Assembly (NCBI GenBank): GCA_040756435.1
Contig: JBFLZD010000025.1
Span: 1 to 53,537, forward strand
Direction of reading: 5' to 3'
DNA from: Spirochaetota bacterium
GTDB taxonomy: Bacteria; Spirochaetota; UBA4802; UB4802
Length of the DNA stretch: 53,537 bases
Positions within the stretch are counted from its first letter, which is position 1, and every line of letters starts with the position of its first letter. A program made the position numbers and the translations under genes. The notes below the pieces were generated by a model. The model saw nothing but the letters and a program-made list of their open reading frames with translations, made no database searches and was not told the DNA's origin. Of this stretch, positions 34,072 to 42,780 are shown piece by piece.

Positions 34072-35629
34072 GGTATTATTGGATCCCATTACCAGAATAG
34101 AAGGTCATCTTTCTATTGAGATAGATGTTCAGAATGGCAGGGTCGTTGATGCAAAAAGTAAAGGGGACATGTTCCGTGGTTTTGAGATGATCTTAAAAGG
34201 GCGAAACCCTGTTGATGCAAATCAGATTACACAGCGTATATGTGGTGTGTGTCCTGTTTCCCACGGTATTGCATCAAGCAAGTGTTTAGATGCAGCATTT
34301 GGTATAGTGCCCAATAAAAACGGGCGGTTACTCAGAAATTTAGTTTTTGGTGCCAACTATCTGCAGTCACATATATTGCATTTTTACCATTTAGCTGCAT
34401 TGGACTATGTAGACATCACCGCTATCCTGAAATACAATGGCTCTGACAAAAAGCTTCTTGCTTTGCGTGACTGGGCCAAGAATGAGCTTGAAGTAAAGAA
34501 AGGTCGACAGGATGCTATTACTGCTGTTGCGCCATTTTTACCACGGTATGAAGGTGATTTTTATATCAAAGACCTTGATTTGAATATTGCAGCCATAGCT
34601 CATTATGTACAGGCGCTTGATATGAGGATGAAAGCTCATCAGATGGTTGCTCTTTTTGGTGGAAGAGTACCGCATCTTATTGGGCTTGTACCAGGCGGCG
34701 TTACTCAGGTTCCTACACGAAGTGCTATACGTCAGTACAGAAAGCTTTTGAAACAGGTTGAAGAATTTGTAAATGAAGTGTATATCAATGATGTAATAGC
34801 TGTGGCAAAAGCTTATAGCGATTATTTTAAGATTGGTCGGTATACAAACTTCCTGTCATATGGTGTATTTGAAGAAAATCCAGAGCAGACAGAATTCTTC
34901 TTTAAACGGGGAGTCTTTGATGGCAAAAAACTACAAGAATTTGATTCATCAAAGATTCGTGAACAGGTACGGTTTGCTCGCTACAACTCTGGAAGCAACC
35001 TGCATCCATACCAGGGTCAAACTAATCCTGATCCTCATAAAGCTGGTGCATATAGCTGGCTTAAGGCACCACGCTATGATGGTATGCCAATGGAAGTTGG
35101 CCCATTAGCACGTGTAGTGGTCAATTATTTAGGTGGCAATGCAGGTGTAAAGAAAGAGGTTGATGCATTGCTCAAAGTGTTTAATGCTGATATCGATGCA
35201 GTGTTCTCAACATTGGGACGCCATGCAGCTCGCGCTATAGAATGTAAACTTCTTTGCCAGAGAATGTATGAATGGCTTGATGATCTGGAAGTTGGGGAAA
35301 TGCCACGTTCAACCTATGAAATACCAGACAAAAGCCAGGGTGAAGGCTTAACTGAAGCACCACGCGGTGCATTGGGTCACTGGATTGTTGTTGAAGACAA
35401 GAAGATAGCAAATTATCAGTGCGTGGTACCAACCACATGGTTCTGCGGTCCACGAGGCGATGATGGCAAGTTAGGACCGGTTGAACAGGCGTTATTAGGT
35501 ACACCAATAGCTGATCCTAAAAATCCAATTGAGGCGGCACGTGTAGTTCGTTCATTTGACCCATGTATTGCTTGTGCGGTACATGTTGTTGAAGGGGATA
35601 AGGAGATAGGAACCTTCAAGATTTGCTAA
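34064..35629 (+). CDS. [NiFe] hydrogenase large (catalytic) subunit
   Basis: This 521-residue subunit carries the Ni-Fe site. The L1 motif is RICGVCPVSH and the L2 motif is DPCIACAVH; their four Cys bind Ni and Fe. The conserved Glu is in ITRIEGHL. After the L2 His is a 14-residue tail, VVEGDKEIGTFKIC, to be removed by the protease encoded two genes upstream. Cys, not Sec, fills all metal positions. GGAGGTG precedes the ATG at 34064; an in-frame upstream Met at 34049 lies deeper in the small-subunit gene. It has no signal of its own and is exported with the small subunit. Confidence 0.96.
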   Translation: MAKVLLDPITRIEGHLSIEIDVQNGRVVDAKSKGDMFRGFEMILKGRNPVDANQITQRICGVCPVSHGIASSKCLDAAFGIVPNKNGRLLRNLVFGANYLQSHILHFYHLAALDYVDITAILKYNGSDKKLLALRDWAKNELEVKKGRQDAITAVAPFLPRYEGDFYIKDLDLNIAAIAHYVQALDMRMKAHQMVALFGGRVPHLIGLVPGGVTQVPTRSAIRQYRKLLKQVEEFVNEVYINDVIAVAKAYSDYFKIGRYTNFLSYGVFEENPEQTEFFFKRGVFDGKKLQEFDSSKIREQVRFARYNSGSNLHPYQGQTNPDPHKAGAYSWLKAPRYDGMPMEVGPLARVVVNYLGGNAGVKKEVDALLKVFNADIDAVFSTLGRHAARAIECKLLCQRMYEWLDDLEVGEMPRSTYEIPDKSQGEGLTEAPRGALGHWIVVEDKKIANYQCVVPTTWFCGPRGDDGKLGPVEQALLGTPIADPKNPIEAARVVRSFDPCIACAVHVVEGDKEIGTFKIC

Positions 35630-35653
35630 GAAAACATACTGATTTTCATAAAG

Positions 35654-35684
35654 GGCTATCATCTGCTGGTGATAGCCTTTTTTT
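35654..35684 (+). terminator. Rho-independent terminator of the hydrogenase operon
   Basis: A 10-bp stem GGCTATCATC/GGTGATAGCC with loop TGCT is followed by seven Ts, 24 bases after the large-subunit stop. Confidence 0.92.
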
Positions 35685-35975
35685 ATACTAGTGCATCGAA
35701 AGAATTGAAACTATACAGAAATGTTTATCCATACAGTATATAGCATATATCACTGATGGTATAAAAGATCGTTTTAATACAAATGTATCATGGATTAGTG
35801 ATTGGCTTTACTGCTCAATGTGACAAATTTCTATGGAAATAGGTAAAGTATCTATATAAATGTTTTAGATATTCACTTAAGTGACCTTTTTTTGATAAAC
35901 CTGTGAACAGTTATGCATGTATAAAAATTTGTCACTAATTATTCCTAAATGTGGAAATTTGAATAAAATATAAAA

Positions 35976-36018
35976 TAGTGTATACCCCCGCCGCCTTCGA
36001 CGGCGGGGGTATACACTA
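35976..36018. repeat. Perfect 18-bp GC-rich inverted repeat
   Basis: TAGTGTATACCCCCGCCG (35976-35993) is followed by a 7-nt loop and its exact complement (36001-36018). It stands out in AT-rich surroundings. No T tract follows directly. Its right arm runs into the 52-nt repeat. Confidence 0.85.
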
Positions 36019-36057
36019 TATTCATCATGAAATTTTTTAAGGAATTAATGCTGAAAA
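36006..36057. repeat. 52-nt repeat, copy 2
   Basis: It matches 11006-11057 at 49 of 52 positions. In both places the repeat follows a hairpin and lies about 145-170 bases before a plus-strand gene (tRNA-Lys; hypB). Confidence 0.8.
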
Positions 36058-36226
36058 TTTGTTAAGCAATAATTAATAATTATGAAATTTTTAAATAATG
36101 ATATTTATGTGATAAAGTAGTTGAATAATATGGTAACGGTGATTATTGTGCATTATCTAAAAAATGAATGCTTACAATAACTATTTTTTAGTATATCCAA
36201 TTTTTTAATTTTTAGGAGAATACATC

Positions 36227-36895
36227 ATGGAAATCCAGGTATTACAGAACATTTATGAATCAAATATTCAGAAGGCTGAGGAAATTAAAAAATTGCTTGG
36301 CCAAAAAAAAGTATATATGTTTGATATCATGAGTTCGCCCGGTGCAGGGAAAACCACTATCACCGATAGAATAATCAATGACCTTATAAAAGATTACAAT
36401 ATAGCCCTGATTGAAGGCGATATTGAAACAACCAATGATGCAAATCGGCTTGCAAAATATAATATTCCTATTGTTCAGATTGAAACAAAATTGTTTGGGG
36501 GCGCCTGCCATTTAGAAAGCTCATGGATAATGGGTTGTTTGGAAAAATTTGATTTAGATGCTGTTGATGTGGTCATCATTGAAAATGTTGGCAATCTTGT
36601 ATGTCCTGCTGAATTTGAACTTGGTGATGATGAACGGGTTGTAGTATTAAGTGTTACCGAGGGTGAAGACAAACCAGTGAAATACCCGTTAATGTTTAAT
36701 TCTTCGCATACACTGTTGATTAATAAAATTGACCTTTTGCCCTATCTTGATTTCAATATGGATGAGTTACTGGCAAATGTAAAGCGCACAAATCCAAAGA
36801 TGGAAGTACACAAGATAAGTGCCAAAACCGGTGAAGGCATAGAAGGATTCTTAAAAGCACTGCGCTCACGGATAAAAAATAAAGTTGGCAAGTAA
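36227..36895 (+). CDS. hypB: HypB, GTPase for nickel insertion into hydrogenase
   Basis: This 222-residue P-loop GTPase helps HypA deliver Ni. It has Walker A SSPGAGKTT (36-44), EGDIETTNDA, the Ni-site motif GGACHLE, IIENVGNLVCPAEF and NKIDLLP. It lacks the His-rich N-terminal stretch found in some HypB proteins, so it should not store nickel. GGAG precedes the ATG. It is separated from the rest of the hyp genes by the structural operon, and no hypA is present in the window. Confidence 0.95.
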   Translation: MEIQVLQNIYESNIQKAEEIKKLLGQKKVYMFDIMSSPGAGKTTITDRIINDLIKDYNIALIEGDIETTNDANRLAKYNIPIVQIETKLFGGACHLESSWIMGCLEKFDLDAVDVVIIENVGNLVCPAEFELGDDERVVVLSVTEGEDKPVKYPLMFNSSHTLLINKIDLLPYLDFNMDELLANVKRTNPKMEVHKISAKTGEGIEGFLKALRSRIKNKVGK

Positions 36896-36997
36896 CTTTA
36901 TAATAAAAGTGTCATGTAGGGGACATCTTTGCCGCTTTCGGATGTGCTAATGTATGCTTCCCTTAAGATATAATGTACTATGTACAGGGAGAAATAG

Positions 36998-37924
36998 ATG
37001 ACCAAAACTCTCATGTGGGTTGGTTTTAATGTTTTTGTCCTGCTTATGCTTCTTTTAGATTTAGGTGTTTTTAATCGTAAAGCACATGAAATTAAAGTAA
37101 AAGAAGCGGTACTGTGGACAATATTCTGGATAGCGTTGTCCCTGATATTTAATGCAGGCATATATTTTTACGCTGGATACCATAAAGCCTTGCTATTTTT
37201 CACTGCCTACCTTGTTGAAAAATCATTAAGCATGGATAACATATTTGTATTCTTGATGCTGTTTACCTATTTTAAAGTAAATCCAATGTATCAACATAAG
37301 GTGCTTTTTTGGGGTGTGCTGGGTGCTCTTATCATGCGTGCCATATTCATTTTTGCTGGCATTGCGTTAATAGAAAAATTTGACTGGATACTGTATGTCT
37401 TTGGAGCATTTTTAATCTATACTGGATACAAGATGATGAAAGAAAAGGATAAGGAGATCCATCCTGAAAAAAATCCAGTGTTAAAATTAGCACGCACAAT
37501 GCTACCCGTTACCAGCGACTATCGTAATGGGTATTTTTTTGTTAAAGAAAATGGGAAACGCTTTGTTACACCGCTTTTTATTGTCTTGCTGGTCATTGAA
37601 TCAACGGATGTTGTGTTTGCGGTTGATTCAATTCCTGCCGTGCTTGCAATAAGCCATGACCCGTTTATTGTGTATACATCAAATGTCATGGCCATATTAG
37701 GGTTAAGAGCACTTTATTTTGCACTGGCAGCAGTCATGCGTCTATTTAGATTTCTGCATTATGGATTGTCGGTTATCCTGATATATGTTGGCTGTAAGAT
37801 GATAGCAGCCCAGCTTGGCTATCATATCCCCACCGAGATATCATTGGGAATAATTGCATTTGTATTGACAATTTCAATAGTTACCTCTATCTATATCCCC
37901 GAAAATAAAGAAAAATTACAGTAA
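36998..37924 (+). CDS. TerC/Alx-family membrane protein
   Basis: This 308-residue integral membrane protein has about eight hydrophobic segments. Family motifs are EKSLSMDNIFVFLMLF and ESTDVVFAVDSIPAVLAI, whose acidic residues are thought to bind metal. Relatives include tellurium-resistance TerC and the Mn2+ exporter Alx. Some secreted metalloproteins are loaded by such exporters. GGGAG lies before the ATG. It is 102 bases after hypB; I see no yybP-ykoY riboswitch in that gap. The ion transported cannot be read from the sequence. Confidence 0.9.
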   Translation: MTKTLMWVGFNVFVLLMLLLDLGVFNRKAHEIKVKEAVLWTIFWIALSLIFNAGIYFYAGYHKALLFFTAYLVEKSLSMDNIFVFLMLFTYFKVNPMYQHKVLFWGVLGALIMRAIFIFAGIALIEKFDWILYVFGAFLIYTGYKMMKEKDKEIHPEKNPVLKLARTMLPVTSDYRNGYFFVKENGKRFVTPLFIVLLVIESTDVVFAVDSIPAVLAISHDPFIVYTSNVMAILGLRALYFALAAVMRLFRFLHYGLSVILIYVGCKMIAAQLGYHIPTEISLGIIAFVLTISIVTSIYIPENKEKLQ

Positions 37925-37981
37925 CAAATACAAAGGCAATTGCACCAAGACAATAGCTGTGTGATTTATGGAGGTGTGGTT

Positions 37982-40900
37982 ATGGTCACTGTAGGTATTA
38001 ATATTGGTTCTACCAGTGTAAAAGTTGTAGTATGTAACAGTGGAGTTGTTAATACATTTAACATAATGCCCCATGAAGGTGATGTGCCGGGTACGCTTAC
38101 CACCATCCTATCGCAATTAAAAATTCCTGAAGATGCACGGGCGATAGTTACCGGAAATGAAGGAAGGTTTTTATTACATCTGCCCCGAGTCATAGAATCT
38201 GTGTGCATTGAGGAAGCGCTAAAACACAGTGATTACAACCCGGATGCAATAGTATCTATGGGAGGCGAGGACCTTGTAGTCTATACTGTTGATGAGCATA
38301 AAAAGATTAAGAATAATTTTTCAGGAAATAAGTGTGCTGCAGGTACAGGTGAGTTTTTCAAGCAACAATTGGCCCGCATGGATATGACACTTGCTGATAT
38401 TCATTCTATTCCAGAAAAAAGCAAGGTATTGCGATTATCAACACGCTGTTCAGTATTCATGAAAAGTGATTGTACCCACAGGCTCAACAAAGGTGAAGCC
38501 ACTAAAGGTGATATAGTTCTTTCACTTTCCAATGTGATGGCAGTTAAAGTTATAGACTTTTTAAAAAAGGCACGAATTCACAAGGGCATTGTGATTCTAA
38601 CCGGTGGTATAACACGCAATCCATATATATTACAGTTTATTAAAGAAAAATTGCCTCATGTTGAGTTTATCATACCAGATACCGCTGCTTATTTTGAAGC
38701 CTATGGTGCAGCGCTATTAGCAGAGCAGTACGGTGAACCAATTGGTGATACTCTATTTGAAAAACATACTATAAGTTTTCCGCGATTTAACAGTTTAAAA
38801 ACAGCGCTCAATAACGTTACGTATATCCCCTCAAAGCGTGGAGTTGCAAAACCCGGTGGGGAGTATATATTGGGTGTTGATGGAGGATCTACCACAACAA
38901 AAGCATGCCTTGTTGATATACACACTCATGAAATTGTAGCTGCACACTATGGAAGAACCCATGGTGATCCGGTTAAAGCATTGAAGCAGTGTATTGTTGA
39001 AATACAAAAACAGCTAAAAGAACAGATAGGGGATAGCCCCATCATTATTTCATTGGCAGCAACTACTGGCTCATCACGAGAAATATTAGGAGTCTTTTTA
39101 GAAACACCAGCTATCTACAATGAAATCATTGCCCATTCAGTTGGTACTACCTACTTTAAGCCAGATATTGACACAATATTTGAGATTGGTGGTCAGGATG
39201 CAAAGTATGTATATTTAAAAAATGGTGTGCCCATTGATTATGCAATGAATGAAGCCTGTTCGGCAGGAACCGGTTCGTTTTTGGAAGAATCAGCTCAAGG
39301 CGATCTGAACATTGCCCATGCATGGGAGATAGGTGATATTGCATTGCAGGCAGAGCATCCACTCAAATTTGGTGAGCACTGTTCAGCATTTATCAACTCT
39401 GATATTCGCAAAGCCATTCAGCAGGGAGCAAGCCGGGAAGACATCACTGCGGGTTTGGTGACATCAATCGTTGCTAACTATCTCAACCGTGTTGTAGGAA
39501 ACAGAACTATTGGCAATTCCATCGTGCTTCAGGGAGGAGTTGCAAAAAACAAAGCTGTACCGCTTGCATTTGCCATGCTTCTTGGAAAACATATAACAGT
39601 GCCACCGGACCCGGAACTGATGGGCTGTTTTGGCGTGGCGATAGTTGCCTTAAATAAGCTTACGGATGGCCTGTTACAAAAAAAATTCTATTCACTTGAT
39701 GCAATTCTTAATACAAACATTGTCTATGAGCGCGAGTTTATATGCAAGGCTTGCGATAATTATTGTCCCATTCGGGTACTCAATGTTAATGGCAACAGGT
39801 ACATGTTTGGTGGCAGGTGCAATAAATATGCAAATATGCGAAAAAAGCGCGTTATCCATGAAGAGGAGGTTGTTGATTTTATTGAAAAAAGAAATGAGTT
39901 ATTGTTTGGTGAATGCGCACCACAGGAAATGCCACACAATGCCTCTATAACGGTTGGCATGCCGCTGTGTTTTTCAGCATATACCTTGTGGCCGCTGTAT
40001 TCATGGTTTTTTAAAGAATTAGGTGTGGCGATAGTTACCTCTGATGAAATCTCAGAAGAGGGAAAAGCTAAAGTTGAAAGTGCTTATTGCTTTCCTGCTG
40101 AGATAGCGCATGGTGCGGTTAAAAATATTCTTGATAAGAATGTTGATTATATCTTCCTGCCGCACATTAAAGAAATGAAAAGCTATCAGAATGATGCCCG
40201 TGCAACGTTTTGCCCTATTACTCAGGGATTACCATATTATATTGAAAAGGCATTTGATGAAATTCCTAAAGAAAAAATACTTTCGCCAGTTATTAGTTTC
40301 GAACTGTCAGATGAAATGACGGAAAATTCATTTATCCATGTGGCTGTAAAACTTGGCTTTTCACCGGAAGAAGGAAGAAGGGCATTTGGGCTTGCGTTAC
40401 AAAAGCAAAACGAATATTTTGTAAAAGCCAGAAAATTAGGGGAACAGGCTCTAGAGTTTGCACGGAAACTTAAAAAACCTGCCATAGCATTACTGGGGAG
40501 GCCCTATAATGCATTTACAAAAGATGCAAATATGGGCATTCCCAAAAAATATACCAGTATTGGGTATACGGTTATTCCGTTTGACATCCTTCCCTTTGAG
40601 GATGAAGAAATATTTCCTAACATGTACTGGTTTTATGGACAGCTGGATATGAAAGCAAGTGTCATGCTTGCAAAAGAAAATAATATTTATGTGACATTTA
40701 TTTCTAATTTTTCGTGTGCGCCTGATTCGTTCATGCTGCATTACTTAAAATGGATTATGGGTTCCAAGCCTTTTCTTATCTTAGAGCTTGATTCCCACAC
40801 AGCTGATGCAGGAGTTGATACACGTATTGAAGCTTTTCTGGATATTATTGAGGGCTACAGACAAAAATGTATGGGTGAAGAAACTCAGCGCTATGATAAT

Positions 40901-42283
40901 GGCCTGCGTTTTGTCATTGAAGATAATGAATTGTACGTACGTAATATAGTTACCAATAAAAAGATACCTGTGCGCAATAACAAAAAGGTTACATTACTTT
41001 TAGCAAGCATGGGGCGTTTAGGAGCAGAACTTCTGGCAGCATCATTGCGTTCGGCTGGTATTAATGCTGAGGCAATGCCTGTGCCTGATGCTAAAACATT
41101 ACAACTGGCCAGACAATTTGTGTCAGGCAAGGAATGTCTGCCTTCACATCTGGTGCTGGGAAGTGCGCTGCAGTATTTTTCTTCATCGCGATATAAAAAA
41201 GATGAAATATATCTTTTATTTGTACCAACAACCCAGGGGCCGTGCCGTACAGGGCAGTACTTTGTATTTTATGAAAATCTTTTTAGGGACATGCGTTTTG
41301 ATAACGTTTGTGTTGTGACGCTGGATTCATCACATTCATATACAGAATTAGGGCCGCATTTTTCAAAACATGCATGGTGGGGAGTTGTCATCAGTGATTA
41401 TATGAAGGACATTGAAACTTCGCTCAGAGCCTGTGCCAAGGATCCCGTTAGTGCAATGGCTCTGTATGACCAACTATGGCAGGAGTTAATCTCAGTTGCC
41501 GAAAAGGATGTAACCAGGGTTATCCCGGTGTTAAAAAAGATTGCTGTAGCTATCAGCAACATTCCATTACAGAGAACTATCGCACAATGCCCAAAGGTGT
41601 TGATTGTTGGCGAGATCTATGTACGCAGGGATGATTTTGCTGTTGACGAACTTGTTAAGCACTTCAGTAAAAAAGGGATTATTGCAAAAGTTTCAGGAGT
41701 GAGTGAATGGATCTATTACTGCGATTTCGTACGTGAGTATGAATATAAGAAGGCCGTTAAACTGGCTCCATGGTATAAAAAGCTATTTATCCCGGAGGCA
41801 AGGTTATTGTTGAAATTTTTTATTGAGCAGTGGTACAAACACAGAGTTGAGAAAAAAGTTAAACGAGCGTTGCAACACACACAGCTAATCCCTAAAACCC
41901 CCCATGATATGCATCATATCATGAATATGTCACAAAAACATTTTGTGGATCTGGAACTGCAATCTGAGATTACCGTTTCAAGTGGTGTGGCAGCGGCGGC
42001 TATGCAGGATGGCTATTCGGGAATTGTCAATATATCACCGTTTGCCTGTTTGATTGGTCGTGTCATCGAAGGAGTTTTAACGCCATGGGCACGTACCAGA
42101 GGATATCCGGTGATGTCGGTTGAAATTGATGGTAATACTATCCCCCCTACAACGCTGAACAAACTTGAAATATTCATGTTAAATGTCATGCGATTTAAGG
42201 AAAAGCCGGAAATGAAAGAAGTTATTGAACATCCTGCACAAACGGTAGTTGCAATTGATAGGAAAATAATTAAGAATTTATAA
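37982..42283 (+). CDS. Giant acyl-CoA dehydratase activase-like protein (two BadF/HgdC ATPase domains plus DUF2229/HgdB-like parts)
   Basis: This 1433-residue protein has two ASKHA ATPase domains in tandem. The first (about 1-265) starts GINIGSTSVKVVV and carries NKCAAGTGEFF and RCSVFMKSDC; the second (about 290-575) starts GVDGGSTTTKACLV and carries EACSAGTGSFLEES and GEHCSAF. These Cys bind the bridging [4Fe-4S] cluster in activators of 2-hydroxyacyl-CoA dehydratases. A Cys-rich linker CKACDNYCPIRVLN and two HgdB-like/DUF2229 regions follow, with GPCRTGQY. The ATG at 37982 is chosen because GGAGGTG precedes it; a longer frame begins at 37940. No dehydratase subunits are nearby, so its electron acceptor is unknown. 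Confidence 0.85.
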   Translation: MVTVGINIGSTSVKVVVCNSGVVNTFNIMPHEGDVPGTLTTILSQLKIPEDARAIVTGNEGRFLLHLPRVIESVCIEEALKHSDYNPDAIVSMGGEDLVVYTVDEHKKIKNNFSGNKCAAGTGEFFKQQLARMDMTLADIHSIPEKSKVLRLSTRCSVFMKSDCTHRLNKGEATKGDIVLSLSNVMAVKVIDFLKKARIHKGIVILTGGITRNPYILQFIKEKLPHVEFIIPDTAAYFEAYGAALLAEQYGEPIGDTLFEKHTISFPRFNSLKTALNNVTYIPSKRGVAKPGGEYILGVDGGSTTTKACLVDIHTHEIVAAHYGRTHGDPVKALKQCIVEIQKQLKEQIGDSPIIISLAATTGSSREILGVFLETPAIYNEIIAHSVGTTYFKPDIDTIFEIGGQDAKYVYLKNGVPIDYAMNEACSAGTGSFLEESAQGDLNIAHAWEIGDIALQAEHPLKFGEHCSAFINSDIRKAIQQGASREDITAGLVTSIVANYLNRVVGNRTIGNSIVLQGGVAKNKAVPLAFAMLLGKHITVPPDPELMGCFGVAIVALNKLTDGLLQKKFYSLDAILNTNIVYEREFICKACDNYCPIRVLNVNGNRYMFGGRCNKYANMRKKRVIHEEEVVDFIEKRNELLFGECAPQEMPHNASITVGMPLCFSAYTLWPLYSWFFKELGVAIVTSDEISEEGKAKVESAYCFPAEIAHGAVKNILDKNVDYIFLPHIKEMKSYQNDARATFCPITQGLPYYIEKAFDEIPKEKILSPVISFELSDEMTENSFIHVAVKLGFSPEEGRRAFGLALQKQNEYFVKARKLGEQALEFARKLKKPAIALLGRPYNAFTKDANMGIPKKYTSIGYTVIPFDILPFEDEEIFPNMYWFYGQLDMKASVMLAKENNIYVTFISNFSCAPDSFMLHYLKWIMGSKPFLILELDSHTADAGVDTRIEAFLDIIEGYRQKCMGEETQRYDNGLRFVIEDNELYVRNIVTNKKIPVRNNKKVTLLLASMGRLGAELLAASLRSAGINAEAMPVPDAKTLQLARQFVSGKECLPSHLVLGSALQYFSSSRYKKDEIYLLFVPTTQGPCRTGQYFVFYENLFRDMRFDNVCVVTLDSSHSYTELGPHFSKHAWWGVVISDYMKDIETSLRACAKDPVSAMALYDQLWQELISVAEKDVTRVIPVLKKIAVAISNIPLQRTIAQCPKVLIVGEIYVRRDDFAVDELVKHFSKKGIIAKVSGVSEWIYYCDFVREYEYKKAVKLAPWYKKLFIPEARLLLKFFIEQWYKHRVEKKVKRALQHTQLIPKTPHDMHHIMNMSQKHFVDLELQSEITVSSGVAAAAMQDGYSGIVNISPFACLIGRVIEGVLTPWARTRGYPVMSVEIDGNTIPPTTLNKLEIFMLNVMRFKEKPEMKEVIEHPAQTVVAIDRKIIKNL

Positions 42284-42287
42284 TACT

Positions 42288-42662
42288 CTAAGCTTTTTTA
42301 GTAAAAGCTATTGCTTCATCAACAGTGTGAAATACTGCAAAAAAATCAAACATTGCAGGTTGTTCTATCATTATTTTTTGCAGCAGATCATCAGTCATCA
42401 CAAGTAATGCATAACCACGTGTCTTTTTCCAGAATTGCAGTGATTTCATTAACACGCCAATAATAGGATTGGAAACCTCCTGTACTGATAGCACATCAAG
42501 AATGAAATGCTGGTGGTCGGGGTAGTTTTGTATATCTTGCTTGACAAATTCTAAGATTTGATTAGCCTCTTCTTTGTTGATTGCAGGCTTTTTGATCTTC
42601 CCAATGAGAATAGCATTATCTTTTAAAAATTCAGAAGAAAAAAGATCATTTAATGTGCTCAT
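42288..42662 (-). CDS. STAS-like single-domain protein
   Basis: This 124-residue protein has the strand-helix order of STAS domains: HFILDVLSVQEVSNPIIGVLMKSLQFWKK, GYALLVMTDD and a final VFHTVDEAIAFTKK, the last closely resembling the ends of the STAS proteins near 5000. The DS[S/T]G phosphorylation motif is absent (EVSNPIIG). It converges on the activase gene with a 4-base gap and is divergent from the AsmA-like gene. It may be a phosphorylation-independent partner in the same signalling network. Confidence 0.6.
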   Translation of the reverse strand: MSTLNDLFSSEFLKDNAILIGKIKKPAINKEEANQILEFVKQDIQNYPDHQHFILDVLSVQEVSNPIIGVLMKSLQFWKKTRGYALLVMTDDLLQKIMIEQPAMFDFFAVFHTVDEAIAFTKKA

Positions 42663-42780
42663 AGTTTACCCTTATGTATAAATATTTATGTCATGATACA
42701 AAGCCAACAAATGATATGTCAATGAAAAAAAGTTTTAATACGTTGGCTTACAGTATATTGATTATGCTTTTTACTTCAGA

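Larger units (their letters stand above)
35630..36226. other. Non-coding interval between hydrogenase operon and hypB
   Basis: This stretch of 597 bases contains a terminator (35654-35684), a perfect 18-bp GC-rich inverted repeat (35976-36018) and copy 2 of the 52-nt repeat (36006-36057). Most of the rest is AT-rich without a supported gene. Confidence 0.7.

Noticed and set aside
36896-36997. A yybP-ykoY manganese riboswitch before the TerC gene
   Set aside because: TerC genes often have one, but the gap is short and I cannot find the conserved loop sequences; only a 5-bp ACATC/GATGT stem is visible.
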